Source: Ignavibacteria bacterium
GTDB lineage: Bacteria > Bacteroidota > Ignavibacteria > Ignavibacteriales > Melioribacteraceae
DNA: 36,461 bases
Direction of reading: 5' to 3'
NCBI GenBank assembly: GCA_016873835.1
Contig: VGVY01000013.1
Coordinates: 1 to 36,461 of the forward strand
The notes beneath the pieces were generated by a model. It did not search any database, had not been told where the DNA came from, and was given only the letters and a program-made list of their open reading frames with translations. This document shows positions 1 through 6,466 of the stretch, in pieces. Made by a program: the position numbers and the translations under genes. Position 1 is the stretch's first letter, and each line of letters begins with the position of its first letter.

Positions 1-898
1 GATCTCGGCGAAACTTTTTCAATTCTGCTTCTTCTGTTAAATTTTTGTTAGTTGCACCAATAACTCGTACTGTTGATGATAAATTGCTTATGCCGCCAAT
101 TCTTCTAAACTCTCCATTTTCAAGAAATCTTAAAAGTTTTGGTTGAAGAGAAAGACTTAATTCACCTATTTCATCTAGAAATAAAGTTCCTCCGTTTGCA
201 ATTTCAACTAAACCTTGCTTTGAAGATTTTGCATCAGTAAACGCTCCTTTTTCATAGCCAAACAATTCACTTTCAATCAATTGATCCGGCAGCGATGCAC
301 AATTAATTGCTACAAATGGTTTGTTTGATTTAGCAGATTGTTTGTGAATAAATTCAGCAAATAATTCTTTTCCCGTTCCGGTTTCACCCTCAAGAAGAAT
401 ATTGGAATTTGACTTTGCCGCTTTTTGAGCGAGTGAAAGAATGTTTTTTATACTTTCACTTTCCCCTATAATAGCGCTGTCAAATGATTTGTCTAACTTG
501 GCTGAAAGGATTTTGTTTTTGATGATTAGATTTCTGTGTTCCAAAGCTCTTTCAATTGTAACACAAAGCTGACCAAATTCATAAGGTTTAGTTATGAAAT
601 CGTATGCGCCATGTTTTATGCAATCAATTGCGGTGCGCATATCAGATTTGGCAGTGAGTACAATTATTTGTGTAGAGGGGTGATTTTCATTTACAAAATT
701 TAATACTTTTTCACCATGTACTTCTCTCATTTCTAAATCAAGAAGCAAAATATCATAGTTATTTTTTTTTAAACTTTCTATTGCATCTTTTCCGTCATAA
801 ACAGTAGTAACAAAATATCCTTCATTAACAAGCTCTTCTTTTAGTAAATAACATAGTGTTTCGTCGTCATCTGCAATTAAAATTTTAGAGTCTTTCAT
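1..898 (-). CDS. Sigma-54-dependent response regulator, NtrC family (3' end cut by window edge)
   Basis: Two-component transcription activator that would drive sigma-54 RNA polymerase after phosphorylation. About 299 residues are visible, read from ATG at 898 (MKDSKILIADDDE). The N-terminal receiver domain has the acidic pocket DDD near residues 9-11 and a likely phospho-acceptor Asp in LLLDLEM. An AAA+ domain follows, with Walker A GETGTGKE and Walker B-like LFLDEIGEL. The loop that contacts sigma-54 reads GAFTDA (about 230-247) instead of GAFTGA; the other NtrC-type regulator in this window has the usual GAFTGA. The frame runs off base 1 at KKFRRD, so the end of the AAA+ domain and the DNA-binding helix-turn-helix are not seen. 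No partner kinase is visible. The family call is secure; targets are unknown. Confidence 0.93.
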   Translation of the reverse strand, partial: MKDSKILIADDDETLCYLLKEELVNEGYFVTTVYDGKDAIESLKKNNYDILLLDLEMREVHGEKVLNFVNENHPSTQIIVLTAKSDMRTAIDCIKHGAYDFITKPYEFGQLCVTIERALEHRNLIIKNKILSAKLDKSFDSAIIGESESIKNILSLAQKAAKSNSNILLEGETGTGKELFAEFIHKQSAKSNKPFVAINCASLPDQLIESELFGYEKGAFTDAKSSKQGLVEIANGGTLFLDEIGELSLSLQPKLLRFLENGEFRRIGGISNLSSTVRVIGATNKNLTEEAELKKFRRD

Positions 899-1015
899 CA
901 AGTATATCGCATTTGTTTTTTTGAAAAATAAAAAAAAATTGTGATAAAACCTTTTTATACTTCGATTAAAGAAATATTCAACATATAAATACAATAAAAG
1001 CTAAAAATCAGCTAG

Positions 1016-1047
1016 TTTGGATTTTTTAAAGGGATGCCGTATATTTA
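1016..1047 (+). promoter_or_regulatory. Predicted promoter of tRNA-Lys
   Basis: TTTG at 1016-1019 and TATATTTA at 1040-1047 are separated by 20 bases, matching the Bacteroidetes-type TTTG / TAnnTTTG pattern except for the last base. Read as sigma-70 boxes it is TTGGAT-17-TATATT. The tRNA begins 20 bases after the -10 box. The trpB2 leader and rpsT promoters in this window have the same geometry. Confidence 0.6.
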
Positions 1048-1066
1048 CGGCTCAAATTTTGAGGTT

Positions 1067-1138
1067 GGGCGCGTAGCTCAGGGGTAGAGCATATGCCTTT
1101 TAAGCATAGGGTCGGTGGTTCGATCCCACCCGCGCTCA
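1067..1138 (+). tRNA. tRNA-Lys (anticodon TTT)
   Basis: A complete cloverleaf folds by eye. The acceptor stem GGGCGCG/CGCGCTC has one G-U pair, and A1138 is the discriminator base. The D arm is GCTC/GAGC. The anticodon stem TATGC/GCATA encloses the loop CTTTTAA, with anticodon TTT at 1099-1101. The T arm GGTGG/CCACC encloses TTCGATC. The 3' CCA is not encoded. It stands alone, with a promoter-like sequence upstream and a hairpin terminator directly downstream. Confidence 0.97.
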
Positions 1139-1140
1139 CT

Positions 1141-1178
1141 AAAAAAAGCCTCTTTACTAATCGTATTGAGGCTTTTTT
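1141..1178 (+). terminator. Intrinsic terminator of tRNA-Lys, probably bidirectional
   Basis: GCCTC (1148-1152) pairs with GAGGC (1168-1172), followed by six T on the plus strand and preceded by seven A, which gives a T tract on the minus strand. It serves the tRNA. On the other strand the 3' arm and most of the loop lie inside the last codons of the convergent hydrolase gene, so it may also stop that transcript. Confidence 0.75.
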
Positions 1179-2131
1179 ATTCTCATATATAAAATTTTAA
1201 ACGTTTCATTAATTATTCCTAATATCCATTTCATCATTTTTGTTCTATCTTCCATCATAAATCCATAAACAACATTGCTAAACTCAGGTGTTCTCAAATA
1301 TCCGTAAGATTTATGAGGATTTTTAATGTTGTTATATGAGTAATCATTTTCTACAATAAAATCTGTTGCAGCTATTCCTTTATCGTTTGGATCATAATCA
1401 TCAGCCAAATTATAATTAACAGCAACTTTATCTTGAAGGTCAGAAAAATTAAACCAGTGTTTAGTAACAGCTGAAGGTGTTGTTAATTTTACTGTGTGAG
1501 GAAAATCTGCTTTTATTTCTTTGGCAATTTTACTTTGCACAATTGGAATTCCAAGTGGTGAGCCGATGGTTGCAAAGGTATCAACTTTAACTTGGGCTAA
1601 ATTAAGGACAAGCACATCATAAGCAATTATTGAACCCATTGAGTGACCAATAAAAAATATTTTTTTCTTTCGATTTTTCGTTAAGATTTTCGCTGCTCTA
1701 TTTCGAATAAGGTCCTTTATATTCTCTTTTTTATAATAATTCTCTAAATCTTCAAAGTACTTATGAATAACATATTCTGAGATAATCGGAATATTCAATG
1801 ATAGATCGTTTTTCAAAAATATTTTGTCTGTAATTTTTTCGAGTTGGTCAAGAATTTTCTTTCTATTAAGATTTGGTTTATTTTTTGAATTAAATTGATA
1901 AGGCTTGTATGGTTCATCTAAATAATTTGGATTTGTCTTGTCATTAATATTAAAGTCTAACGGGGCGGGATGTAAAATATCTGCCCAGTAGATTAAATCA
2001 AATTTTGGTTTTAGGAAATAATTATTATGAATTCGTAATCCATCAATAATTGATTTCTTCCACCACTTTTCTGCCAACTCTTTAGGCGGTTTATTTCCTA
2101 ATCCATGAATACCAACAATTATTCTTTTCAT
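1157..2131 (-). CDS. Alpha/beta-hydrolase (lipase/esterase-like)
   Basis: A 324-residue alpha/beta-hydrolase fold protein without a signal peptide, so probably cytoplasmic. It opens with a strand and HG motif typical of lipases (IIVGIHGLG, residues 4-12). The nucleophile elbow is GHSMGS with Ser164, followed by a second strand with ATIGSPLG. A catalytic His candidate lies in the C-terminal half (NPHKSYGY). The substrate cannot be told from sequence. It starts five bases after the glycerophosphodiesterase gene, so the two are probably co-transcribed. A joint role in lipid or glycerophosphodiester turnover is a reasonable guess but unproven. Its last codons overlap the tRNA terminator. Confidence 0.8.
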   Translation of the reverse strand: MKRIIVGIHGLGNKPPKELAEKWWKKSIIDGLRIHNNYFLKPKFDLIYWADILHPAPLDFNINDKTNPNYLDEPYKPYQFNSKNKPNLNRKKILDQLEKITDKIFLKNDLSLNIPIISEYVIHKYFEDLENYYKKENIKDLIRNRAAKILTKNRKKKIFFIGHSMGSIIAYDVLVLNLAQVKVDTFATIGSPLGIPIVQSKIAKEIKADFPHTVKLTTPSAVTKHWFNFSDLQDKVAVNYNLADDYDPNDKGIAATDFIVENDYSYNNIKNPHKSYGYLRTPEFSNVVYGFMMEDRTKMMKWILGIINETFKILYMRIKKPQYD

Positions 2132-2136
2132 TAATA

Positions 2137-2898
2137 CTAAATTGTATTAAATAAATTATTTGTTAACCAAGATGGTTTGTCGCTGTTTATTCCATCAACT
2201 CCAAGTTCAATTAATCTTTTTGCACGTTCTAAATCATTGACAGTCCAAACGTAAATTTTCAATCCAAGATTTTTGATGCTCTCTACAATTGATTTACTAA
2301 TCAAATTGCTATCCCAAACGTCAATGCCGTTTAAGCTGTTATCAAATGCTCGCTTTATCAATAAATTAATATTGGGTTTGACTATTTTTCGAATAATATT
2401 GTAATCTAAATTATGACACCACAAGACAATGTTTTCTGGGAAAGTTTTTTTAATTGTAACCATTGTTTTAAATTTGAACCCAACAAGTTCAATTTGATCA
2501 ATGTCCAATCCGGAATTATCTATATCCTTTTTAAGGGAAGGAATAATGTCTAAACCGCATTTAATATCAAGTATTATTTTTTTATTACTTGGAACAGAGG
2601 ATAGCACTTCTTCTAAAGTTGGAATTTTTTCACTAATCCATTTTTTTCCTTTGAATTTTCCAAATTCTAAATTTTTTAATTCATGTAATGATTGAGCGGA
2701 AACCTTTTTGCTAACTCCTCCAGTTCTTTTTGTATTTGTATCATGAATCACAACGATTTGTTTGTCTTTGGATAATTGAATATCAACTTCAACAGCTTCA
2801 GCATTTCTTTTCCATGCTAAATTTATTGCAGCCAAAGTATTTTCCGGTGCTTCAAAGGATTCCCCTCTGTGGGCTATTATTAAACTTTTATTGGTCAT
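2137..2898 (-). CDS. Glycerophosphodiester phosphodiesterase (GDPD/UgpQ family)
   Basis: Hydrolyses glycerophosphodiesters to glycerol-3-phosphate and an alcohol; family members use a TIM barrel and a divalent metal. The diagnostic N-terminal block is present: IAHRGESFEAPENT, then VEVDIQLSKD and VVIHD, which supply the general acid/base His residues and metal-binding Glu/Asp. The C-terminal WTVNDLERAKRLIELGVDGINSD is also typical. I place the start at the ATG at 2898, giving 253 residues. The longer frame, from 2973, would add 25 mostly hydrophobic residues, and its first codon lies inside the terminal TGTCATTTC of a palindromic repeat. If that start were used, the product would carry a membrane anchor. 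The gene is followed after five bases by the alpha/beta-hydrolase. Confidence 0.9.
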   Translation of the reverse strand: MTNKSLIIAHRGESFEAPENTLAAINLAWKRNAEAVEVDIQLSKDKQIVVIHDTNTKRTGGVSKKVSAQSLHELKNLEFGKFKGKKWISEKIPTLEEVLSSVPSNKKIILDIKCGLDIIPSLKKDIDNSGLDIDQIELVGFKFKTMVTIKKTFPENIVLWCHNLDYNIIRKIVKPNINLLIKRAFDNSLNGIDVWDSNLISKSIVESIKNLGLKIYVWTVNDLERAKRLIELGVDGINSDKPSWLTNNLFNTI

Positions 2899-2968
2899 CT
2901 GAAAGCATTTTATTCTCAACATTAAAATAGTGACTATTATGAATAGAGACATCAGAAAAATATCGTTT

Positions 2969-3072
2969 GTCATTTCTACTACCGGTCTTACCGATCAAGG
3001 CGAGTCTAGAAGGGAAAAATCTTTGATTCCGATAAGATTTCTCATCAGTCAGTTGACGGATTCGAAATGACA
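2969..3072. repeat. Long imperfect palindromic repeat (REP-like)
   Basis: The ends TGTCATTTC (2969-2977) and GAAATGACA (3064-3072) are perfect inverted copies. Near the centre AAATCTT and AAGATTT again pair around a short loop. The pattern TGTCATTTCGA...GAGAAATCTT resembles a dispersed noncoding palindrome that I recall as common in Bacteroidetes-group genomes; this is from memory, not a search. It sits at the start of the longest GDPD frame and would fold into a long hairpin in RNA or single-stranded DNA. No transposase is nearby. Confidence 0.7.
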
Positions 3073-3117
3073 TTTTAGATTTTTTTAAAAGGCTCAATAA
3101 TTATTTATGAAATAAAA

Positions 3118-3149
3118 TTTGACAAACCTTAAAAGACCTTTTATATTTG
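3118..3149 (+). promoter_or_regulatory. Strong predicted promoter of the trp leader / trpB2
   Basis: TTGACA (3119-3124), 17 bases, TATATT (3142-3147) is a near-consensus sigma-70 promoter. The same bases also fit the Bacteroidetes form TTTG-N20-TATATTTG. Transcription would start at about 3154-3157, immediately before the GTG of the leader peptide at 3158. Confidence 0.75.
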
Positions 3150-3157
3150 TCCCCGAA

Positions 3158-3223
3158 GTGAAAACTAAAATTAATATAGCGCAATTAGGTTGGTGGTGGA
3201 GAAGTTCTTCTCTGCTGTCCTGA
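3158..3223 (+). CDS. Tryptophan leader peptide (21 residues, three consecutive Trp codons)
   Basis: A short reading frame from GTG at 3158 to TGA at 3221-3223, with TGG TGG TGG at 3191-3199 in the context LGWWWRSS. E. coli TrpL has LKGWWRTS, so the resemblance is close. It lies 128 bases before trpB2 and directly after a strong promoter. No other reasonable in-frame start exists. The predicted transcription start is only a few bases upstream, so translation would be leaderless or nearly so, with no Shine-Dalgarno site. Expected role: a ribosome short of charged tRNA-Trp stalls on the Trp codons and changes folding of the downstream RNA. The peptide itself need have no function. Confidence 0.8.
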   Translation: MKTKINIAQLGWWWRSSSLLS

Positions 3224-3322
3224 TGCTATAATTTTTTTAGAAAAGCCGTGGATGGTGGAATACCCGTTCACGGCTTGTTTATTTTAAAGTCGTGAACCCT
3301 CATTAACGGCTATTTCGTTTTA
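3175..3322 (+). promoter_or_regulatory. Tryptophan attenuator region: three hairpins with T tracts and an alternative pairing
   Basis: Hairpin A: TATAGC (3175-3180) with GCTATA (3225-3230), extended inward by 3184-3189 with 3219-3224, followed by seven T at 3232-3238; the Trp codons lie inside it. Hairpin B: AAGCCGTG (3243-3250) with CACGGCTT (3269-3276), followed by a T-rich stretch. Hairpin C: AGTCGT (3289-3294) with ACGGCT (3306-3311, one G-U), followed by TATTTCGTTTT. GTTCACG (3266-3272) can instead pair with CGTGAAC (3291-3297), which would break both B and C. A ribosome stalled at 3191-3199 would cover the 5' side of A. These pairings are read directly; which state terminates is inference. 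Confidence 0.65.
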
Positions 3323-3350
3323 ATAATCCATCAATTAAATGGAGGTTCAT

Positions 3351-4652
3351 ATGTCAAGCAGTAAAATTATTTTTCTTGATCAGTCCCAAATACCAACTCA
3401 TTATTATAATATTCTTCCTGATCTTCCAAAACCCTTAGATCCGCCTTTGCACCCCGGAACAAAACAACCGATTGGTACTCAAGACTTGTCCGCTATTTTC
3501 CCGAAAGAGTTAATTAAACAAGAAGTAAGTTCTGAACAATACATTGAAATCCCTGATGAAGTATTGGAGCTCTATAAATTGAGCAGACCAACACCATTAA
3601 TTCGTGCGGAGAATCTAGAGAAAAAATTGGATACACCCGCTAAAATATATTTTAAGTATGAGGGAGCTAATCCAACTGGAAGTCACAAAACAAATACATC
3701 TTATGCTCAAGCATACTATAACAAGAGAGCCGGGATAAAAAAATTAGTAACAGAAACTGGTGCTGGTCAGTGGGGAAGTGCTCTTGCAATGGCATGTAAA
3801 CATTTTGATTTGGAATGTGAAGTATTCATGGTTAAGGTTAGTTACAATCAAAAACCATATCGAAAAACTTTTATGAAGTTTTTCGGTGCTGAAGTATATG
3901 CAAGTCCCTCAACTTTAACTAGTGCTGGTAAAAAGGTTTTGGATAAAGATCCTAATTCACCCGGTTCGCTAGGTATTGCTATAAGTGAAGCAATTGAAAT
4001 TGCTGCTCAACGAGAGGACACAAACTACAGTTTGGGCAGTGTGTTAAATCATGTTCTGCTGCATCAAACAATTATTGGAGAAGAAGCGAAGAAACAATTG
4101 GAAATTGCTGATGATTATCCCGATGTCGTAATTGGTTGTGTCGGAGGCGGCAGTAACTTTGCCGGAATTGCATTTCCATTTTTGAAAGAAAAACTTACTG
4201 GTGATAAAAATAATCTGGAAGTAATTGGTGTAGAACCACTATCTTGCCCTTCGCTCACAAAAGGGAAATATGATTATGATTTTGGCGATGAAGCTGGAAT
4301 GACTCCATTAATTAAGATGTACACACTCGGTCATGAGTTTGTTCCACCGAGTATCCATGCTGGAGGACTAAGATATCATGGTGCGGCGCCGATTGTTTCT
4401 GCTTTAGTAAATTCAGGTCATGTTATTGCAAAAGCATACGAACAAACTGAAGTTTTTCAGGCAGCACATTTATTTGCACAATGCGAAGGAATTGTTCCAG
4501 CTCCAGAAAGTGCGCATGCAATTAAGGAAGCTATAGTGCAAGCAATAAAATGCAAGGAAACTGGTGAATCAAAAAAAATCTTATTCAATTTATCAGGGCA
4601 TGGATTTTTGGATTTAGGTTCTTACGAAATATTTCTTGAAAATGGTTTTTAA
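3351..4652 (+). CDS. trpB2: Tryptophan synthase beta-like enzyme, TrpB2 type
   Basis: PLP enzyme condensing serine with indole to tryptophan. It belongs to the long TrpB2 class rather than the TrpA-partnered TrpB1. Class features: the extended N-terminus rich in Pro ([15 protein letters not shown]), [15 protein letters not shown], the PLP lysine in [10 protein letters not shown] (Lys113), [10 protein letters not shown], and the phosphate-binding VGGGSN loop. The start is the ATG at 3351, because GGAGG at 3341-3345 sits five bases before it. An upstream in-frame ATG at 3339 precedes that ribosome-binding site. The product has 433 residues. No trpA or other trp gene is adjacent. The Trp-codon leader upstream argues that it is a tryptophan-controlled biosynthetic or indole-salvage enzyme. 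PLP-TrpB2 identity is firm; in vivo substrate supply is inferred. Confidence 0.93.
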   Translation: MSSSKIIFLDQSQIPTHYYNILPDLPKPLDPPLHPGTKQPIGTQDLSAIFPKELIKQEVSSEQYIEIPDEVLELYKLSRPTPLIRAENLEKKLDTPAKIYFKYEGANPTGSHKTNTSYAQAYYNKRAGIKKLVTETGAGQWGSALAMACKHFDLECEVFMVKVSYNQKPYRKTFMKFFGAEVYASPSTLTSAGKKVLDKDPNSPGSLGIAISEAIEIAAQREDTNYSLGSVLNHVLLHQTIIGEEAKKQLEIADDYPDVVIGCVGGGSNFAGIAFPFLKEKLTGDKNNLEVIGVEPLSCPSLTKGKYDYDFGDEAGMTPLIKMYTLGHEFVPPSIHAGGLRYHGAAPIVSALVNSGHVIAKAYEQTEVFQAAHLFAQCEGIVPAPESAHAIKEAIVQAIKCKETGESKKILFNLSGHGFLDLGSYEIFLENGF

Positions 4653-4819
4653 TATAATGGTGAAAAAATCGAATTATAGAGAATTCAACATCAATCACTA
4701 ATGATTTTATAGTTGATGATTACAGTTTTGAAGAAATATCTAATGAGTATTTGTACTTTTGACAAAGGATAATTTTAGATATCTTCATTTGCTTAATTTT
4801 GGCAATTGACCAAATCAAA

Positions 4820-5770
4820 ATGAAAAAAATTACTTTTGTCATAAACGGAACTCTTAGAAATATTTCTTCAATTAAAAAAAGAATTGTTGAAAATTTTGAA
4901 AGAGATTTTGAAATATCATTAAAAGTTTCTTCTTATAGAACAGATTCAATGAACCTTGCTGAAAACGGAATTAAAGAAGGATCAGATTATATTATTAGTG
5001 TCGGCGGCGATGGAACCATGAATGAAGTTGTAAATGGTGTAATGAGAATTCCAAAATATCAAAGAGAAAAATTGATAGTAGGACTTCTTCCAACCGGATC
5101 TGGTAATGATTTTGCACGAACTATGAAATTATCTTCACATGCGGTTAAATTAAAAAATTACATTCTTAATAACTTATTTACACACATTGACATTGGAAAA
5201 ATTGAATGTAGAAAAATAAACGGCGAGCCAACTACAAGATATTTTAATAATATTGCAGATGCCGGATTGGGAGGGGAAGTAACAAATAAATTAAGTAACA
5301 GTAAAAAATTATTAGGCCCAACATTCACATATTTCAAATCATCGGTTACTTCTTTTATTACTTACAAAAAGAAAAGAATTAGATTTAGTTCCCCACAGTT
5401 TTCATGGGAAGGAGCAATTTTAATTCTATGTTTAGCAAATGCAAATTATTTTGGAAGCGGATTGGGAATTGCACCTCATGCAAAATATGATGATGGTAAA
5501 ATGGCAGTTGTAATTGCGGGAGAAGTGAGCTTATTTGATTATCTCAAGAATGTTCCGAAAATCCGCAGAACACAATTTTTAGATCATCCAGGAATAATTT
5601 ATAATGAAGTAGAATCGTGTGAAATTGAGCCACTTGACGATAATTGTCTAATTGAAACAGATGGAGAAGTCGCTGGTAAATTACCGCTAAAATTAAGCGT
5701 ACTAAACAAAGAATTAAAACTATTATCACCAATTAATGCTTGTAACAAAAATAATTTCCAATCAAGATGA
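4820..5770 (+). CDS. Diacylglycerol/lipid kinase, YegS/DgkB (LCB5) family
   Basis: Cytoplasmic or peripheral lipid kinase transferring the ATP gamma-phosphate to diacylglycerol or a related lipid. The catalytic-domain signature is clear: SVGGDGTMNEVVNGV near the N-terminus, then LLPTGSGNDFARTM, and in the C-terminal lobe DDGKMAVVI and ETDGEV. About 316 residues from ATG 4820, typical for the family. A TTG at 4799 would add seven residues but has no better ribosome-binding site. The TGA overlaps the ATG of the next gene (ATGA at 5767-5770), so the two are translationally coupled. Lipid specificity cannot be read from sequence. Confidence 0.9.
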   Translation: MKKITFVINGTLRNISSIKKRIVENFERDFEISLKVSSYRTDSMNLAENGIKEGSDYIISVGGDGTMNEVVNGVMRIPKYQREKLIVGLLPTGSGNDFARTMKLSSHAVKLKNYILNNLFTHIDIGKIECRKINGEPTTRYFNNIADAGLGGEVTNKLSNSKKLLGPTFTYFKSSVTSFITYKKKRIRFSSPQFSWEGAILILCLANANYFGSGLGIAPHAKYDDGKMAVVIAGEVSLFDYLKNVPKIRRTQFLDHPGIIYNEVESCEIEPLDDNCLIETDGEVAGKLPLKLSVLNKELKLLSPINACNKNNFQSR

Positions 5771-6423
5771 ACCCATATATTCAAATATTGATTGGCAGTT
5801 TTTTGTTAAGTGTTGTACATGCATTAATTCCAAGTCACTGGCTGCCTCTTGTAGCAATTGGAAAGTCAGAAAAATGGACAAACAAAGAGTTGTCATTTGT
5901 TACATTTATAACTGCAGCCTCCCACACTATAAGCACAGTAGTTATTGGAATTATTGTGGGCTTGATTGGTTATAAACTTTCTGAATCATACCATTATATT
6001 ACACATTATGTTGCTCCGGTAATTTTAATTGCACTCGGGCTATTTTATTTTATTCTAGAATATCGGCACAGTTTAATTAAACATAAACATCATCACCATC
6101 ACAACATTGATATCGATGGGATAATCAAAAAGAAAAAAACAAAGCATTCAATAGTAATGAGTTTAAACTTAGCAATGTTTTTCTCGCCATGTTTAGAAAT
6201 CGAAGTATATTATTTTTCTGCAAGTCGATTAGGCTGGGCGGGAATTGGTTTAGTTTCAATTGTTTATTTTTTTGTAACGGTGACTGCAATTGTGCTTTTA
6301 GTTTTTCTTGCATCAAAAGGTGTTGAAAAATTGAAATGGCATTTTCTAGAACATCATGATAAACTTATAAGCGGAATAATTTTAGTATTAGTAGGCATTT
6401 TAGCCTTCTTTGTAGATTTTTAA
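5767..6423 (+). CDS. His-rich polytopic membrane protein, RcnA/NicO-like metal exporter candidate
   Basis: 218 residues with about six hydrophobic segments. Helix 1 carries HALIPSHW, helix 2 begins at ASHTIS, and the loop after the third segment holds a run of His/Lys (HKHHHHH, about residue 103), with SPCLEIE in a later helix. The HALxPxH + HT pair and the His-rich cytoplasmic loop match nickel/cobalt transporters of the NicO/RcnA type and related TauE/UreH-like proteins; this is motif recognition by eye. It overlaps the lipid kinase by four bases. Substrate could be Ni, Co or another transition metal. Alternative: an uncharacterised member of the wider DsbD/TauE-like membrane group. Confidence 0.6.
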   Translation: MNPYIQILIGSFLLSVVHALIPSHWLPLVAIGKSEKWTNKELSFVTFITAASHTISTVVIGIIVGLIGYKLSESYHYITHYVAPVILIALGLFYFILEYRHSLIKHKHHHHHNIDIDGIIKKKKTKHSIVMSLNLAMFFSPCLEIEVYYFSASRLGWAGIGLVSIVYFFVTVTAIVLLVFLASKGVEKLKWHFLEHHDKLISGIILVLVGILAFFVDF

Positions 6424-6428
6424 ACACT

Positions 6429-6456
6429 GTAGAGACGGGACTAATCCCATCTCTAC
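6429..6456. repeat. Short palindrome of the GTAGAGACG family
   Basis: Arms GTAGAGACGGGA (6429-6440) and TCCCATCTCTAC (6445-6456) around a four-base loop. The one mismatch on the plus strand becomes a G-U pair on the minus strand, so minus-strand RNA folds fully. It lies between two convergent genes, where it could stop transcripts, although no T tract follows on either side. A related, longer element lies at 33688-33786. Confidence 0.7.
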
Positions 6457-6466
6457 GAGAAAATAT

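Larger units (their letters stand above)
2899..3350. other. Intergenic region between GDPD (minus) and trpB2 (plus)
   Basis: This 450-base stretch without a conventional gene holds, in order: a possible N-terminal extension of GDPD, a 104-base imperfect palindrome (2969-3072), a strong promoter (3118-3149), a Trp-rich leader peptide (3158-3223), tandem hairpins with T-rich tails (3175-3322) and a GGAGG ribosome-binding site (3341-3345) for trpB2. Confidence 0.85.

Noticed and set aside
2888-3097. 69-codon minus frame across the palindrome
   Set aside because: It consists mostly of the palindromic repeat and overlaps the GDPD start region in another frame; no protein-like composition.
3150-3350. 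T-box or TRAP-type control of trpB2
   Set aside because: No T-box bulge consensus (TGGNACCGCG-like) and no regular series of spaced GAG/TAG triplets; the in-frame TGG run with hairpins fits a leader peptide better.
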